From JBAZPT01 sp041645535 (GTDB taxonomy: Bacteria; Patescibacteriota; Minisyncoccia; Moranbacterales; UBA2206), in assembly GCA_041645535.1 (NCBI GenBank), contig JBAZPT010000001.1:493115-557114 (forward strand): a DNA stretch of 64,000 bases, read 5' to 3'. The notes beneath the pieces are model-generated. The model saw only the letters and a list, made by a program, of their open reading frames with translations. It made no database searches and was not told the origin of the DNA. This document shows positions 1 to 9,330 of this stretch, in pieces. Within the stretch, counting starts at the first letter, position 1, and each line of letters starts with the position of its first letter. Both the position numbers and the translations under genes were made by a program.

Positions 1-1111
1 GCGAATTCAGGTTGAAATCCTGCGGTTTGAAGCGGGAAAAATCATAGCCATACGAAGCCGCGCCCGAACCTAGAAAGAATTGGCTTTTTATGGAATCCTT
101 GGCCACTTGCCAAGAGAGACTGTAAGCCGGACTGACTTCCACCGGCAAATCAACGCGGGCCACTTTCAGATTTGAGCCGGACATCCAAAGAACCATAAGC
201 AAAACGAAAACTGCCATCGGAACCCACACCCAGTTTTCCGCGGGGCGGATAACCCGCGAAAGAATGAAAATCAGAAAAAATCCAATGCCGATCATAACGG
301 CAATCCAGGGAACAAAACCGAAAAGAGCCAGGAAGAGAAAAAGATCCAGCGCCAGTTCCGCTAAAAGCAAAATTGTGAATCCGTTTTTCAACCACCCCTT
401 CATTTCCTCATTGGACCTGAGCTTAAATATGCCCGTAAGAATGAGCGGCAGCATAATCCCCAAAAATATTCCCAACCCGGAAACCGAACCGACGAGGCTC
501 AAAGGGGCCAAGGCGGAAATTTTGGCCGGCAAAAAATTAATTCCCAGAATCGCCAACGATGACCAGACCAGAACGACAGCGCCGGAAGCAAAAATCGCGC
601 CCACGATCCAGCGGAACATTTTTTGGCTGAAATTGCCGGAAAGAATATAATAAACAAGAATCAGCGCCGTCACACTCATAAATCCCCGCGACGGATCATT
701 GAAAAACCCAAACAGGCTGTGCCAGCGGTCAACGGAAAAAATAGTCGCCAGCAGATAAACAAACCAGAAAAGAAGAATGGGAATGTCCAGCGCCGTTCTT
801 TTAATTTTCATTTCTCCCAGCACCACGGCTTTCCCCGCCCAGGCCGCCAGCGCCAAAAGCGTCCAAAAATAGAAATAGATTTGTTTTTCAAAAACTATTC
901 CCTGAAAAGAAAGGCCGGTGAAAAAAAGCGGCAAACCGAAAAAAAGCGCGAAAATGCTCGCGGTGATAATAAAATCACAAAACTTGGCAATTCTGCCAAT
1001 TTTCGCCCCCTTGACTTTTGCGACCTCCGCCAGATCTTCTTTTTCCAAACTGGCAAATTCTTTAAAATAAGAATCAATTTTTCTGCTCCTGTCCGCGTTT
1101 TTCTGGATCAT
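1..1111 (-). CDS. O-antigen ligase/polymerase-like membrane protein, 5' part
   Basis: The frame opens at an ATG whose first base is 1111 and stays open to the left edge, so only the N-terminal ~370 residues are visible. After a charged cytoplasmic start (MIQKNADRSRKID) come about eight to nine hydrophobic segments, then a soluble part near the edge. The stretch FSVDRWHSLFGFFNDPSRG resembles the S-x-D...S-x-x-G...R-x-G loop of Wzy/WaaL-type O-antigen ligases, which transfer or polymerise lipid-linked glycans at the outer face of the membrane. It lies downstream of the LamG and S74 surface-protein genes on the same strand, 115 nt after the LamG stop. Specific activity cannot be assigned because the C-terminal half is missing. 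Confidence 0.6.
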   Translation of the reverse strand, partial: MIQKNADRSRKIDSYFKEFASLEKEDLAEVAKVKGAKIGRIAKFCDFIITASIFALFFGLPLFFTGLSFQGIVFEKQIYFYFWTLLALAAWAGKAVVLGEMKIKRTALDIPILLFWFVYLLATIFSVDRWHSLFGFFNDPSRGFMSVTALILVYYILSGNFSQKMFRWIVGAIFASGAVVLVWSSLAILGINFLPAKISALAPLSLVGSVSGLGIFLGIMLPLILTGIFKLRSNEEMKGWLKNGFTILLLAELALDLFLFLALFGFVPWIAVMIGIGFFLIFILSRVIRPAENWVWVPMAVFVLLMVLWMSGSNLKVARVDLPVEVSPAYSLSWQVAKDSIKSQFFLGSGAASYGYDFSRFKPQDFNLNS

Positions 1112-1226
1112 GATAGTTTTTGGATAAATTTACTAATATCCCAAATTTTTACATTCCCTTATTTCTTACACTACAGCAAAATCCAAACCGAATCAAGCCG
1201 CCAAAAAAGTCCCTTTGCAAGTGTTT

Positions 1227-3269
1227 TCACTTGAAAGTAACATTTCCCAAAAATCTGAAGAAGCCTTTGAGAGTAGCGCTGGGATTTAAAGCGGCAGTAT
1301 CAATCTTGGCAGTGCTGGTAGAAGTATATGTCGCCTGATTGGCCACATTGTCACTCACGAAGTATTGGTACTGATAGCAGTTGCCGGTTGCAACTGTTGA
1401 GTCGGTAAAGTTGGGATATGTTCCAGTCGGCGTGATAGTCGCGAATGATCCGTAACTGCCGCAGATTCCACTAGTTAAGGTGGCGGATTTTCGCTGCACG
1501 ATTCTGGAGCCAGTGTTTATTCCGGAAGCGGTGTCTGTCCCATCCTCCGCGGTGAGAGACACTGAAGTTATGGTGCGATAGCCATCCGTATAAGTGATAG
1601 AGCTGCCGGTGGGAGCGCTGGTGTCAATTCCAAAAGATGCCGCCCCGCCATTAAATTGGGTAAACCCGCTGGTCGCCGCGTCGTCGTCCAAAGATCTGCC
1701 TTGCCATTTATACTGCGATCCATTGGCTAATCCCGTTACACTCACACTACTGGTATCTGGATCAGCGACATAGGACGAGGCTGTGAAGTTCGGCGTACCG
1801 GAAAATGATCCGGTCGTAACTTCCGTCGCCATTTTCACCTGATCGCTGGCATCAGTATCGTTAATGTATCCCTTAAGACATACGCTTGTTTCACTCGTCC
1901 ATCCTCCGGTTGAGATTGAGGTTGAACAATCGGATTTGTATTGGGCGAGAGATGAAGGAGCGTCGGGGGCGGTGTTGGGAGCAGTGCTTTGCTCCGCCCC
2001 ATAAGTAATAAAGGGACTGCTTGCTCCATTGTCTCCATTATAGTTGGTTTTTTTCATGGAATAATATTCTAATTTAAGCCAGTCGGCGGAACGAATTAAT
2101 GCAGATAGCCTATGTTCATCCATTGTCCCCTTGCCAAAACCAGTCGGAGGTGAACCATATATATCCGCCCCAAATCTCGTTTGCTGGCTTGATGTAATAT
2201 TGTATCGATGGTAAGAACCAGAGCCACCAAGTAAGGTGACAGTTTGAGCCACACCATTTATATACAATACTGGCGTTGCATCTTGGGTATGAGTAACAGC
2301 AATGTTGTACCAATTACCCGCACTCATAGAATTATTTGGACTCACCCATTCTCGCGTAATAACATTTGAATAAGAATAAATTCTAAAATAAAGCCTGCTA
2401 TTAGCGTTATCCCAATTTACTTTTATAAAATTATTGGAATTGTAATATTGGGTCAGCATATATGAAATGGTTCCAGCGACTGGCTTTATCCAAGTGGTAA
2501 ATGTAAATCCATTCCAATCATAGGGCAGAGAAGCTGAGCCATTAACACCAATATAATCACCTGTTCCATCAAACTCCTGACCATTAAAAACAACTCCGGA
2601 AACTTCATTATTATTGTATTGCAAACCATTATTTACATTAGAAGTAGAATCATAATGAACACCGCCAGATCCTTCATCAGTTACAACTTCTGGAAGATGC
2701 CACACTCCCTTATAATTGGAATCCCACACACTATTTTTGTTGTCCTGGTCGGCGCCATTAGGGTCATTGCCGTAAGCCACCACGATTTTGTCGGTGGCGG
2801 AGTTGCCATCTATTTGCGGCACGCCTACCCAATAAACCGCTTCCTGGCCTGCAGTGCTGTAGTATTCCACTTCATAGTTTAAGTTGGTGGTTTCATTGCT
2901 GTCAAAGAACTGAACTCTTTTGCCTCCGGGGTTATAGGTATCATTGAAAAAATGAGTTCTGTCGGCTGCGGTTGGGAAAGAGCTGGAATTAATATGCACC
3001 GCCACGGGAAAGCCGGTGGTGATCGTTCCTCCGCCCTGATTGGTTGAAACAGCTGCGCCAGTGGCAGTGGTGTTGAAAGTGATGGATTTTTTGTAGGTGA
3101 AAGTGGTGATAGCCGTCGCCGCCTCCGCCTTTTGGAAGCTCGGCTTCCAAAAATCAGAAACCGGCGCGAATACGCCGGCAAAAACTTGCAGGATCAAAAA
3201 CAAAACCATCCAAACTGAAAAAGTTGGTTTTAATAGTTTCTTGAAACCCTGTTTCGTTTTTCTTCTCAT
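1227..3269 (-). CDS. Secreted DUF2341/LamG-domain surface protein
   Basis: 680 residues. A basic start and one hydrophobic segment (about 18-35) form a signal peptide or anchor. A DUF2341 domain follows (about 55-180, with KSITFNTTATG, FPVAVHI and DKIVVAYGND), then a concanavalin-like LamG domain (about 195-400, VVFNGQEFDGTGDYIGV and WNGFTFTTWIKP), then Ig-like or fibronectin-like repeats. These domains are typical of cell-surface adhesins or glycan-binding proteins in CPR bacteria. It starts 12 nt after the stop of the S74 gene and is probably co-transcribed. A 23-nt palindrome (3130-3152) lies in frame and encodes FWKPSFQK just after the hydrophobic segment. The end (FFRFLGNVTFK) is abrupt for this family, so a C-terminal truncation is possible. 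Ligand unknown. Confidence 0.7.
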   Translation of the reverse strand: MRRKTKQGFKKLLKPTFSVWMVLFLILQVFAGVFAPVSDFWKPSFQKAEAATAITTFTYKKSITFNTTATGAAVSTNQGGGTITTGFPVAVHINSSSFPTAADRTHFFNDTYNPGGKRVQFFDSNETTNLNYEVEYYSTAGQEAVYWVGVPQIDGNSATDKIVVAYGNDPNGADQDNKNSVWDSNYKGVWHLPEVVTDEGSGGVHYDSTSNVNNGLQYNNNEVSGVVFNGQEFDGTGDYIGVNGSASLPYDWNGFTFTTWIKPVAGTISYMLTQYYNSNNFIKVNWDNANSRLYFRIYSYSNVITREWVSPNNSMSAGNWYNIAVTHTQDATPVLYINGVAQTVTLLGGSGSYHRYNITSSQQTRFGADIYGSPPTGFGKGTMDEHRLSALIRSADWLKLEYYSMKKTNYNGDNGASSPFITYGAEQSTAPNTAPDAPSSLAQYKSDCSTSISTGGWTSETSVCLKGYINDTDASDQVKMATEVTTGSFSGTPNFTASSYVADPDTSSVSVTGLANGSQYKWQGRSLDDDAATSGFTQFNGGAASFGIDTSAPTGSSITYTDGYRTITSVSLTAEDGTDTASGINTGSRIVQRKSATLTSGICGSYGSFATITPTGTYPNFTDSTVATGNCYQYQYFVSDNVANQATYTSTSTAKIDTAALNPSATLKGFFRFLGNVTFK
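3130..3152. repeat. In-frame palindrome in the LamG gene
   Basis: A 23-nt inverted repeat of ttttggaagc around tcg, inside the coding sequence close to the signal-peptide end. The core aagctcggctt recurs in palindromes at 35757 and 61186. Confidence 0.6.
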
Positions 3270-3281
3270 ATTTACCCTTGC

Positions 3282-6200
3282 TTATTTTGCTTCCACGATC
3301 CACCAGTTAAATCCGATGTCTTCTGTAACAGGACTGTCGACTTTAATCTCAAGATTTTCCCCCTCGGAAATATCGCCCACATAAAGAACCTGGTTTTTAG
3401 TAGTCCCTGCGGGTGTCAAATATATTTTAGAGTTTTTCGTCACGGCTTTTGTTTTTACAGTCACACTCGTCTCCCCAGCCGGAATAATCGCCGAGCCGAT
3501 CGTCGCAGAATCTTTGTCGATAATTTTAATCGTGAGAGTCCCCGTTTCCACGCCGACAGCCGAGAGCTGGCCAAGAACATCAATGTCTTCCGGATTTTTC
3601 ACCCGGTCAACGCCCAAGAGGGTTTTGATGTAAGATATGTCATTGGTGTTGAGATCAATCTGCGCGACATTTAATTCCTGATTATTTAATTTCTTCAATT
3701 CATCAATTTGCGCTTGCAAAGTCGCCATCAGATCTTCAGTGGCCTTGATTCTATTTTCATGATTATCGAAGTCGGACTTCGATAGAGATTGGGCGGTGTT
3801 CAATTTATCTATTTGATCTTTCAAATTTTTATCGCCGGATACTAAATCATTGATATTTTGGCTTATGATAGCCAGATTTTTATCGGTGGAAATTTTGAGA
3901 TCGTTCAGGGTGGTAATATTTTCATCTGTTTTTAAGGTCAGCCCGGCAATATTATTTTGCTGCTCGCTCGCCGATGAGGCGAGTTCCTGCATGCCTTTCA
4001 CGAGATAGAGCGGCAGGGCGGAAAGATTGGTGTCCAAATAGTCAGTTCCATTTATTCGGACATGCCCGACCATTTCGGGGAATACCGTTTGCAGTTGCTG
4101 GGCGATGAAGCCGGTGATTCTTCTTTGGCGAGTGGCTTCATCATAGCCGGTAAGAGAATTGTAGTTGAAATTTGACGGTTTGAGCCGCATTATCTTGTCC
4201 ATATAGCCATCGCCCAGCGCGGTAATATTTTCCTTGAGTCTGGAATCGGAATAGTTGGTAAAGGCCGTATAGCCATTGGCGCCAGGCTGGCCGTTGACGG
4301 TCAATAAATATCCAGGCGCGGTCGCTCCGATGCCCACATATCCCGAAGTCGGCAAGATTGTGAAATATGGCGTGGTGCCGACAGTCGCGCCCAGTCCGAT
4401 TTCAAATTTATCGGAATCGGAATTGTCGAGGCCCGCGTAAAAATTTTGATATTGCCCGGTCAGTTTCACGGAAACATCCTGCGTGGCTGTCGCGTTGCCG
4501 ATAATCGCCGCCGCTTCAGTTGGAGCCGAAGCCGGCGTGATCGTCAGATTGCCGGCAGAATTAACCGCCAGCGTTGAGGCATAAGTTCCGTCATAACTTA
4601 ATTTTATGGCCGCTGATGTTCCATAAAGACTTAGCATTGATCCGGGCGTAATGGTCCCGATGCCGACATTTCCACCTTTGAAATAAATCCCGGCAGTTGA
4701 ACTTGGTCCAATCCACGATTCGGCTAAGGTTGTCATTGGAGCGATATTTGTAAAACTATTAGCCGCATTGGTATAAACTCCGTTAGTAACCGTTCCGGCG
4801 TTGCCGGTAATTGTAGTTTGCGTAATATCACCGGAACCAAGTAAGGTTACGCCATTGACTGTTTTGATATTTGAGTTGGATATCAGTGTATCTTGCTTGG
4901 AAGATGCCAGTCCGCTGTAGAGAGAGTTGACTGCGTTGTCGCCGGAGTTGGCGCCCGAAGTATTTCCCAGAACAGTGATGTAAGCGTCCGTTACATATCT
5001 TTTGTTACTCGAATCAGCGATATCCGCAGTAGTGGCGTCCGCGCCAGCAGTGACCAGACCTTTGGCATCATAAGTAATTTTTGTTTTGGTAGCGCCGGTG
5101 ATGGCTCCATTGACAGCGAGATAATAGCTCCCATGCTGTCCGTCCAAGAGATCCGCGTTTAAATTCATCACCGCGGTAGTGGAAGTTACTGCCAAGGGCG
5201 CGATGCCAATAGCCACTGTCGAAATCAATTGATTGTCGGTTCTGATTGAGCCTCCGGAAACATCCAGTTTGGTGCCCGGACTCGTCGTGCCGATGCCGAC
5301 GTTGCCGTTAACATACAGCTTGGCCGTGCCGGCAGAGGTGGCTCCAAGAGCTAGATTGTAAGCAGTGGAATCGGGATAGAGATCGTTGGTAGAAAGGGTC
5401 CAGGGCCCGCCACTGGATCCGATATCCGCCCAGGTGGCGTTGCCGGAAGCGTCGGAGGTAAGATAATATCCGGCGGCTCCGCCGGTAGTCATCTGAAAAG
5501 TGGCGGTTTTAGTTTTGCCGCTGACATCCAGCAGCGCGCCGGGACTGGTCGTCCCAATCCCCAATCTGTGATTAGCCGCGTCGACAAATAGTGTATTGGT
5601 ATCAAACGACTGGTTGTAAGCTCCGAAAACATTGGCCGCGCCAGTCAGCGCGATGCCGGTCAGCGTGTTGGAAGCGGCTGAAATTGTTTTATTAGTCAGC
5701 GTATCGCCGGTAACGGCAGTAATGTAGCCATAGCTATTGTCCCAGCCGGAATTTCCGTCGGTGATGAGGCCGTAGGAATTATCCCAGTTTGTATTGCCGT
5801 CAGAAATATAGCCCGCGTTGTTGGTCAATAAAGAAATATTTTCCCCTTCGAGCATTACATTTGATCCCAGATACCCGCTGGCGATCGCGGTTCCGTTCCA
5901 AATTCCGGAAGTAACTGTGCCCACGGTCGCGATGGTGGAAATTCCCACTGCCGGCGAGTAATAGGCTCCGTGTTGCCCGTCCAGATAATCGGCGTTTAAA
6001 TTGGCGACCGCGGTGGTGGAAGCAATGGTCAGAGGCGCGGTACCGGTCGCCACCGTCGAAACAAATCGCGGAGCCGTAGCGCTGGCGGTAAATGTCGGCG
6101 CGGTCTGGCGCGCGAAAATGCCACTCCCGGTTCCCGCGTATTCCGCGGAAGTTAGATGGTAGTATTCTTCCGTAGTTCCGCCTTGGAGCCCGGCCAGTTC

Positions 6201-8264
6201 GTTGTGCCCGGTAATCATGGGAGTGTGGAAATGGGAGTAGTGGGTGGTGCCGTTATGCGTCAGATGGACAGTGGTATCAGTGAGGAGATCTGTCTTGGCG
6301 TAGTATTTAACCACCAGCCGGTCAGTCGGATTGATATCAAATGAGCTTTGTACGGAGCTGACCGGAGTTTCGGTCGCTTCGTCAATACTCGTAATGGCTC
6401 CGGTTGAAACTTCAAAAAGTTTGGTTTCCGATCCGCCGGTTGTTCTTTTGTAAACCCGAATTTCAATTTCGGTGTCCCCTGTAATGTCGGAAGCGTAAGT
6501 GAACGAATCAAACTCCCATTCGCCCCCGTCAATGGAGTCTTTGCCGATGCCGCCGGGAGCGGAAATATATTTTTCGATAAGAGCGGGATCGTCAAAGTTG
6601 TCGCTTACGATTACAGTCTTGTCTGCTTCCGCGCCTTCGCCGGGCGCGCCCAAAAGTTCCAAGTAGCCGGAAGTATCGGAAGTGTGGTTTTCCGGATAGA
6701 AAGTGATGCTGTTACCGGTCGTGCTGATGTTGGCCAGCGTCGTATTTACCCAGCGCGAACCGTTCCAGGATAGCACCTGATTCATAGAAGGGCTGGTGGT
6801 GGTGGCATCTTTGAGATTATTGAGCGCGATCTGCGTGCCATTAATGCGGATTCTAGAGCCACTGGTAAGATTGAGATCGCCATCCACTGTCAGGGTATAG
6901 TTGGGACTACTGGTACCGATGCCCAGCCTTTTATTAGAGCTGTCCCAGAAAAGATCGGCATCAGCTCCGAGAGTTCCGTTATCGTTGAATTGGATTTGGC
7001 CGGTGAGTCCCCCGGGAGTTACGCCGGCTTCGCCCCAAGAGAGATTGCCCGAACCGTCCGTCCGGAGCACTTGTCCTATAGTGCCGTCGGCAGTGGGAAA
7101 GTCATAAGCGTCATTAATAATGAGCGCTTTAGTGGATAGCATATCCGAATTTAAGCTGGCGGCATAGAGTGTGCCTTTGACTTCGGCGTCGCCGGTAATC
7201 ACTAGATCGCCGTCATTAGCCAGACCTTGAGCGGAAGAACCTTCCCCGATAAAAACCGGAGAGGATCCGATCAGGCGGTGGACATAGAGGGAGTTCCAGC
7301 TTTTGCCGGAAGCGCCGAGATTGTAGGTCAGTGTGTTGTCCGGCACGATATCCCGGGTAGTGGTCGTGCCTTCAACGATTAAGTCGGCATCGTTGCCGGA
7401 GAGCGTGAGCGGACCGGAAATACTGCCGCCATTTTCGGACAGTTTTTTGTCGATGTCGTTTTGCAGATTTTGGGCAGTCTGATTGATGGAGTCGGTCAAA
7501 TTGTTTTTGGTGGCGGTAATGGAACCAACTAGTTGGTCGTTGGATTTGGAAATTTCGCCGGTCAGATTATCAGTTGTTTGGCCAACAGCTTTTTTGAGGC
7601 GGGCAAACAGGGAAAGATTTTCGGGGTTGCTGGAATTGGCGGTTGCGCCAAAAAAGGAATACGCTATGTTAGAAACAGTGTCCGTGATCGGCGCGTAAGC
7701 GCCGGGGTAAGCCACAACCGAAGTCGCCAGCAGAAAAAACATCAGAAAAAAAGTGTTGTAGAGATATTTTTTAAGGATTTCTCCAGCTGGCTGGGTGTAA
7801 GTTCCCTGGGATATTTGGTAGAGGCGGATGCAGAAAAGAATGGACATGCCGGCAATGACCGCCACCGCCAGGTAGGATATCAACAGGAAAAAGCTGTCCA
7901 GATTAAAAAAGCTGCGGACAAAATTAACCGCGAAAGAGAGCAGCGGTTTCCAGGCGGCCGGAGAAAAAAGAATGAATAGTAAAAGCACGAAAGACAGGAT
8001 TTTGAGGGCGTTTTGGAGATAGACCTGCGTCAAATAATTCAGTTCGCTGTGATAGCGGCGGGCATCGCGGAAGTAATAGATGAGAAAAAGCGTTAGGATG
8101 AAAAAGGGCATAGTTGCGATCGCGCCCGAAACAAAGTTGGCCAAGCCCGGAAAACGGGAAAGATAGAAGAGAAATATAAAAGCCATGAACACCGCAAAAG
8201 CCAGCACTTTGGTTTTGTGAGTGTTGACATTTCTAATTGTTTCCGGAGTAACTTTGAGAAACAT
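3282..8264 (-). CDS. Giant membrane-anchored adhesin with S74 self-cleaving chaperone
   Basis: 1660 residues. About five hydrophobic segments occupy the first ~195 residues, followed by a coiled-coil stretch (~225-275) and a long repetitive region with tail-fibre-like motifs (RLGIGTTSPG, LNADYLDGQHG, LYVNGNVGIGTTSPG). A peptidase S74 intramolecular chaperone domain follows; its TNYSDSRLKENI motif places the catalytic serine at 1339 and the lysine at 1344, the S-x4-K spacing known from phage endosialidase chaperones, which trimerise and then cut themselves off at that serine. A coiled coil (~1440-1540) and a beta-rich end (to FNWWIVEAK) follow the chaperone. The expected product is a trimeric fibre anchored by multipass helices, probably for attachment to a host or other cells. 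The promoter is not clear. Confidence 0.75.
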   Translation of the reverse strand: MFLKVTPETIRNVNTHKTKVLAFAVFMAFIFLFYLSRFPGLANFVSGAIATMPFFILTLFLIYYFRDARRYHSELNYLTQVYLQNALKILSFVLLLFILFSPAAWKPLLSFAVNFVRSFFNLDSFFLLISYLAVAVIAGMSILFCIRLYQISQGTYTQPAGEILKKYLYNTFFLMFFLLATSVVAYPGAYAPITDTVSNIAYSFFGATANSSNPENLSLFARLKKAVGQTTDNLTGEISKSNDQLVGSITATKNNLTDSINQTAQNLQNDIDKKLSENGGSISGPLTLSGNDADLIVEGTTTTRDIVPDNTLTYNLGASGKSWNSLYVHRLIGSSPVFIGEGSSAQGLANDGDLVITGDAEVKGTLYAASLNSDMLSTKALIINDAYDFPTADGTIGQVLRTDGSGNLSWGEAGVTPGGLTGQIQFNDNGTLGADADLFWDSSNKRLGIGTSSPNYTLTVDGDLNLTSGSRIRINGTQIALNNLKDATTTSPSMNQVLSWNGSRWVNTTLANISTTGNSITFYPENHTSDTSGYLELLGAPGEGAEADKTVIVSDNFDDPALIEKYISAPGGIGKDSIDGGEWEFDSFTYASDITGDTEIEIRVYKRTTGGSETKLFEVSTGAITSIDEATETPVSSVQSSFDINPTDRLVVKYYAKTDLLTDTTVHLTHNGTTHYSHFHTPMITGHNELAGLQGGTTEEYYHLTSAEYAGTGSGIFARQTAPTFTASATAPRFVSTVATGTAPLTIASTTAVANLNADYLDGQHGAYYSPAVGISTIATVGTVTSGIWNGTAIASGYLGSNVMLEGENISLLTNNAGYISDGNTNWDNSYGLITDGNSGWDNSYGYITAVTGDTLTNKTISAASNTLTGIALTGAANVFGAYNQSFDTNTLFVDAANHRLGIGTTSPGALLDVSGKTKTATFQMTTGGAAGYYLTSDASGNATWADIGSSGGPWTLSTNDLYPDSTAYNLALGATSAGTAKLYVNGNVGIGTTSPGTKLDVSGGSIRTDNQLISTVAIGIAPLAVTSTTAVMNLNADLLDGQHGSYYLAVNGAITGATKTKITYDAKGLVTAGADATTADIADSSNKRYVTDAYITVLGNTSGANSGDNAVNSLYSGLASSKQDTLISNSNIKTVNGVTLLGSGDITQTTITGNAGTVTNGVYTNAANSFTNIAPMTTLAESWIGPSSTAGIYFKGGNVGIGTITPGSMLSLYGTSAAIKLSYDGTYASTLAVNSAGNLTITPASAPTEAAAIIGNATATQDVSVKLTGQYQNFYAGLDNSDSDKFEIGLGATVGTTPYFTILPTSGYVGIGATAPGYLLTVNGQPGANGYTAFTNYSDSRLKENITALGDGYMDKIMRLKPSNFNYNSLTGYDEATRQRRITGFIAQQLQTVFPEMVGHVRINGTDYLDTNLSALPLYLVKGMQELASSASEQQNNIAGLTLKTDENITTLNDLKISTDKNLAIISQNINDLVSGDKNLKDQIDKLNTAQSLSKSDFDNHENRIKATEDLMATLQAQIDELKKLNNQELNVAQIDLNTNDISYIKTLLGVDRVKNPEDIDVLGQLSAVGVETGTLTIKIIDKDSATIGSAIIPAGETSVTVKTKAVTKNSKIYLTPAGTTKNQVLYVGDISEGENLEIKVDSPVTEDIGFNWWIVEAK

Positions 8265-8366
8265 TCGATTGTGGGATTCAACCTTAAAATCAAAAGGTGA
8301 AACCTTTTTGTTTTTGCGTATTTATTTTAACCTTTTTTGCGGTTTGGCACAAGAAAGTTATACACA

Positions 8367-8653
8367 CCCAGCACTAACTTTCGCTCAAAGATTTTTTGAG
8401 CCTCCTTCTTAGTTGGGCAAATGCCTGTCCATGGTACTTTAATTGCTTTTCTCTTTCCCATGCATCTTCTTCTTTTAAATAGGCTTCGTAATATATTAAC
8501 TTCCAGCTGTGGTTTTTTGTTGCAAATGATCTTCCGTTATTATGCTCAAAAAATCTTTTTTTTAAGTTACTTGTACAGCCATAATATATCTTGCCTCTTT
8601 CATTTTTCAATAGATATACATAAAACATAAACAAAGCGAAAGTTAGTGCTGGG
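8367..8653. mobile_element. 287-nt element: GIY-YIG gene between 19-bp terminal inverted repeats
   Basis: The left end cccagcactaactttcgct (8367-8385) is the exact reverse complement of the right end (8635-8653). The GIY-YIG gene fills the space between them and its stop codon lies inside the left repeat. The repeat ends resemble those of the gene-less palindromes at 42636-42737 and 53264-53441. Mobility is inferred, not shown. Confidence 0.6.
8374..8628 (-). CDS. Small GIY-YIG nuclease
   Basis: 84 residues from the ATG at 8628. An upstream in-frame start at 8658 would begin inside and beyond the inverted repeat and add MCPALTFALF, which is not part of the domain. The sequence is a single GIY-YIG domain: YVYLLKN for GIY, KIYYG for YIG, arginine in KKRFFEHNNG, and glutamate in WEREKQLKYHG. 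This is the compact YhbQ/UvrC-N-like type with no extra DNA-binding domain. GIY-YIG enzymes nick or cut DNA. The gene is exactly bounded by 19-bp inverted repeats, and its last codons (SLSES) are encoded by one of them. A role in moving the element is inferred from this arrangement. It could also be a solitary repair-type nuclease. Confidence 0.8.
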   Translation of the reverse strand: MFYVYLLKNERGKIYYGCTSNLKKRFFEHNNGRSFATKNHSWKLIYYEAYLKEEDAWEREKQLKYHGQAFAQLRRRLKKSLSES

Positions 8654-8671
8654 CACATCCAGTCTTATGTC

Positions 8672-9280
8672 TTACTCCAAAATCCCATCCAAATTCACAT
8701 CGTAAATAATCTGTTCTTGCACTAGACGGTAATTTATGATTTCTTCATTTTTAAACCAGTGCGGGATTTCCATTTCTGCCTCTTCAACGGATCCGGAAGC
8801 ATGTAAAAGATTTCTCACCGAACGATTATCATCATCGCTCATTTTATATGAGTCAACTACAAAATCGCCTCGGATTGTTCCGACATCTGAAGTCAACGGT
8901 TCAGTGCCACCGGTAATTTTTCTGACAATTTTTACCGCGTGCGCTCCCTTCCATACCATCGCGATCACCGGCCCGGAAGTCATATATTTTTTCAGATTAG
9001 CCAAAATTTTAGCCGTAATTTCCAGCGGATCCATTGAAAAAGGAGCCAGCCCTTTCTCCTGATAACTTTTTATGGTTTTTTCGCCTGTCACTTTTCTCCA
9101 ATTTGGATCAAGCGTGTAATGCTGCTCAATAAATTCTTCGTTCGGCACCAGCATTTTAACAGCGACTAATTTAAGCCCCAATCTTTCATAACGCCTGATT
9201 ATTTCACCGATAAGCGTTCTCTGCACTCCGTCCGGCTTGATAACAACCAGTGTTCTTTCTTCTTTTGGATGTTTTTCCAT
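8672..9280 (-). CDS. ndk: Nucleoside-diphosphate kinase
   Basis: 202 residues, longer than the usual ~140-150. It transfers the gamma phosphate from ATP to NDPs through a phosphohistidine. Conserved parts are ERTLVVIKPDGVQR, YMTSGPVIAMVWKGAHAV, GTIRGDF and the active-site NLLHASGS with His160. The extra length lies between residues ~45 and 90 and in a C-terminal tail (WFKNEEIINYRLVQEQ...), both seen in CPR versions of this enzyme. The gene stands between the GIY-YIG element and the comEC genes. A likely -10 of the TGATAGAAT type is present at about 9310-9320, upstream of the ATG. Confidence 0.93.
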   Translation of the reverse strand: MEKHPKEERTLVVIKPDGVQRTLIGEIIRRYERLGLKLVAVKMLVPNEEFIEQHYTLDPNWRKVTGEKTIKSYQEKGLAPFSMDPLEITAKILANLKKYMTSGPVIAMVWKGAHAVKIVRKITGGTEPLTSDVGTIRGDFVVDSYKMSDDDNRSVRNLLHASGSVEEAEMEIPHWFKNEEIINYRLVQEQIIYDVNLDGILE

Positions 9281-9330
9281 AAAAAAATTTAATAATATTT
9301 ATTCTGAAGTTTATTCTATCACAGCCGAAT

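Noticed and set aside
264..650. Plus-strand frames in the first 1.2 kb
   Set aside because: Lys/Pro-rich peptides antisense to a clear membrane protein on the minus strand; shadows.
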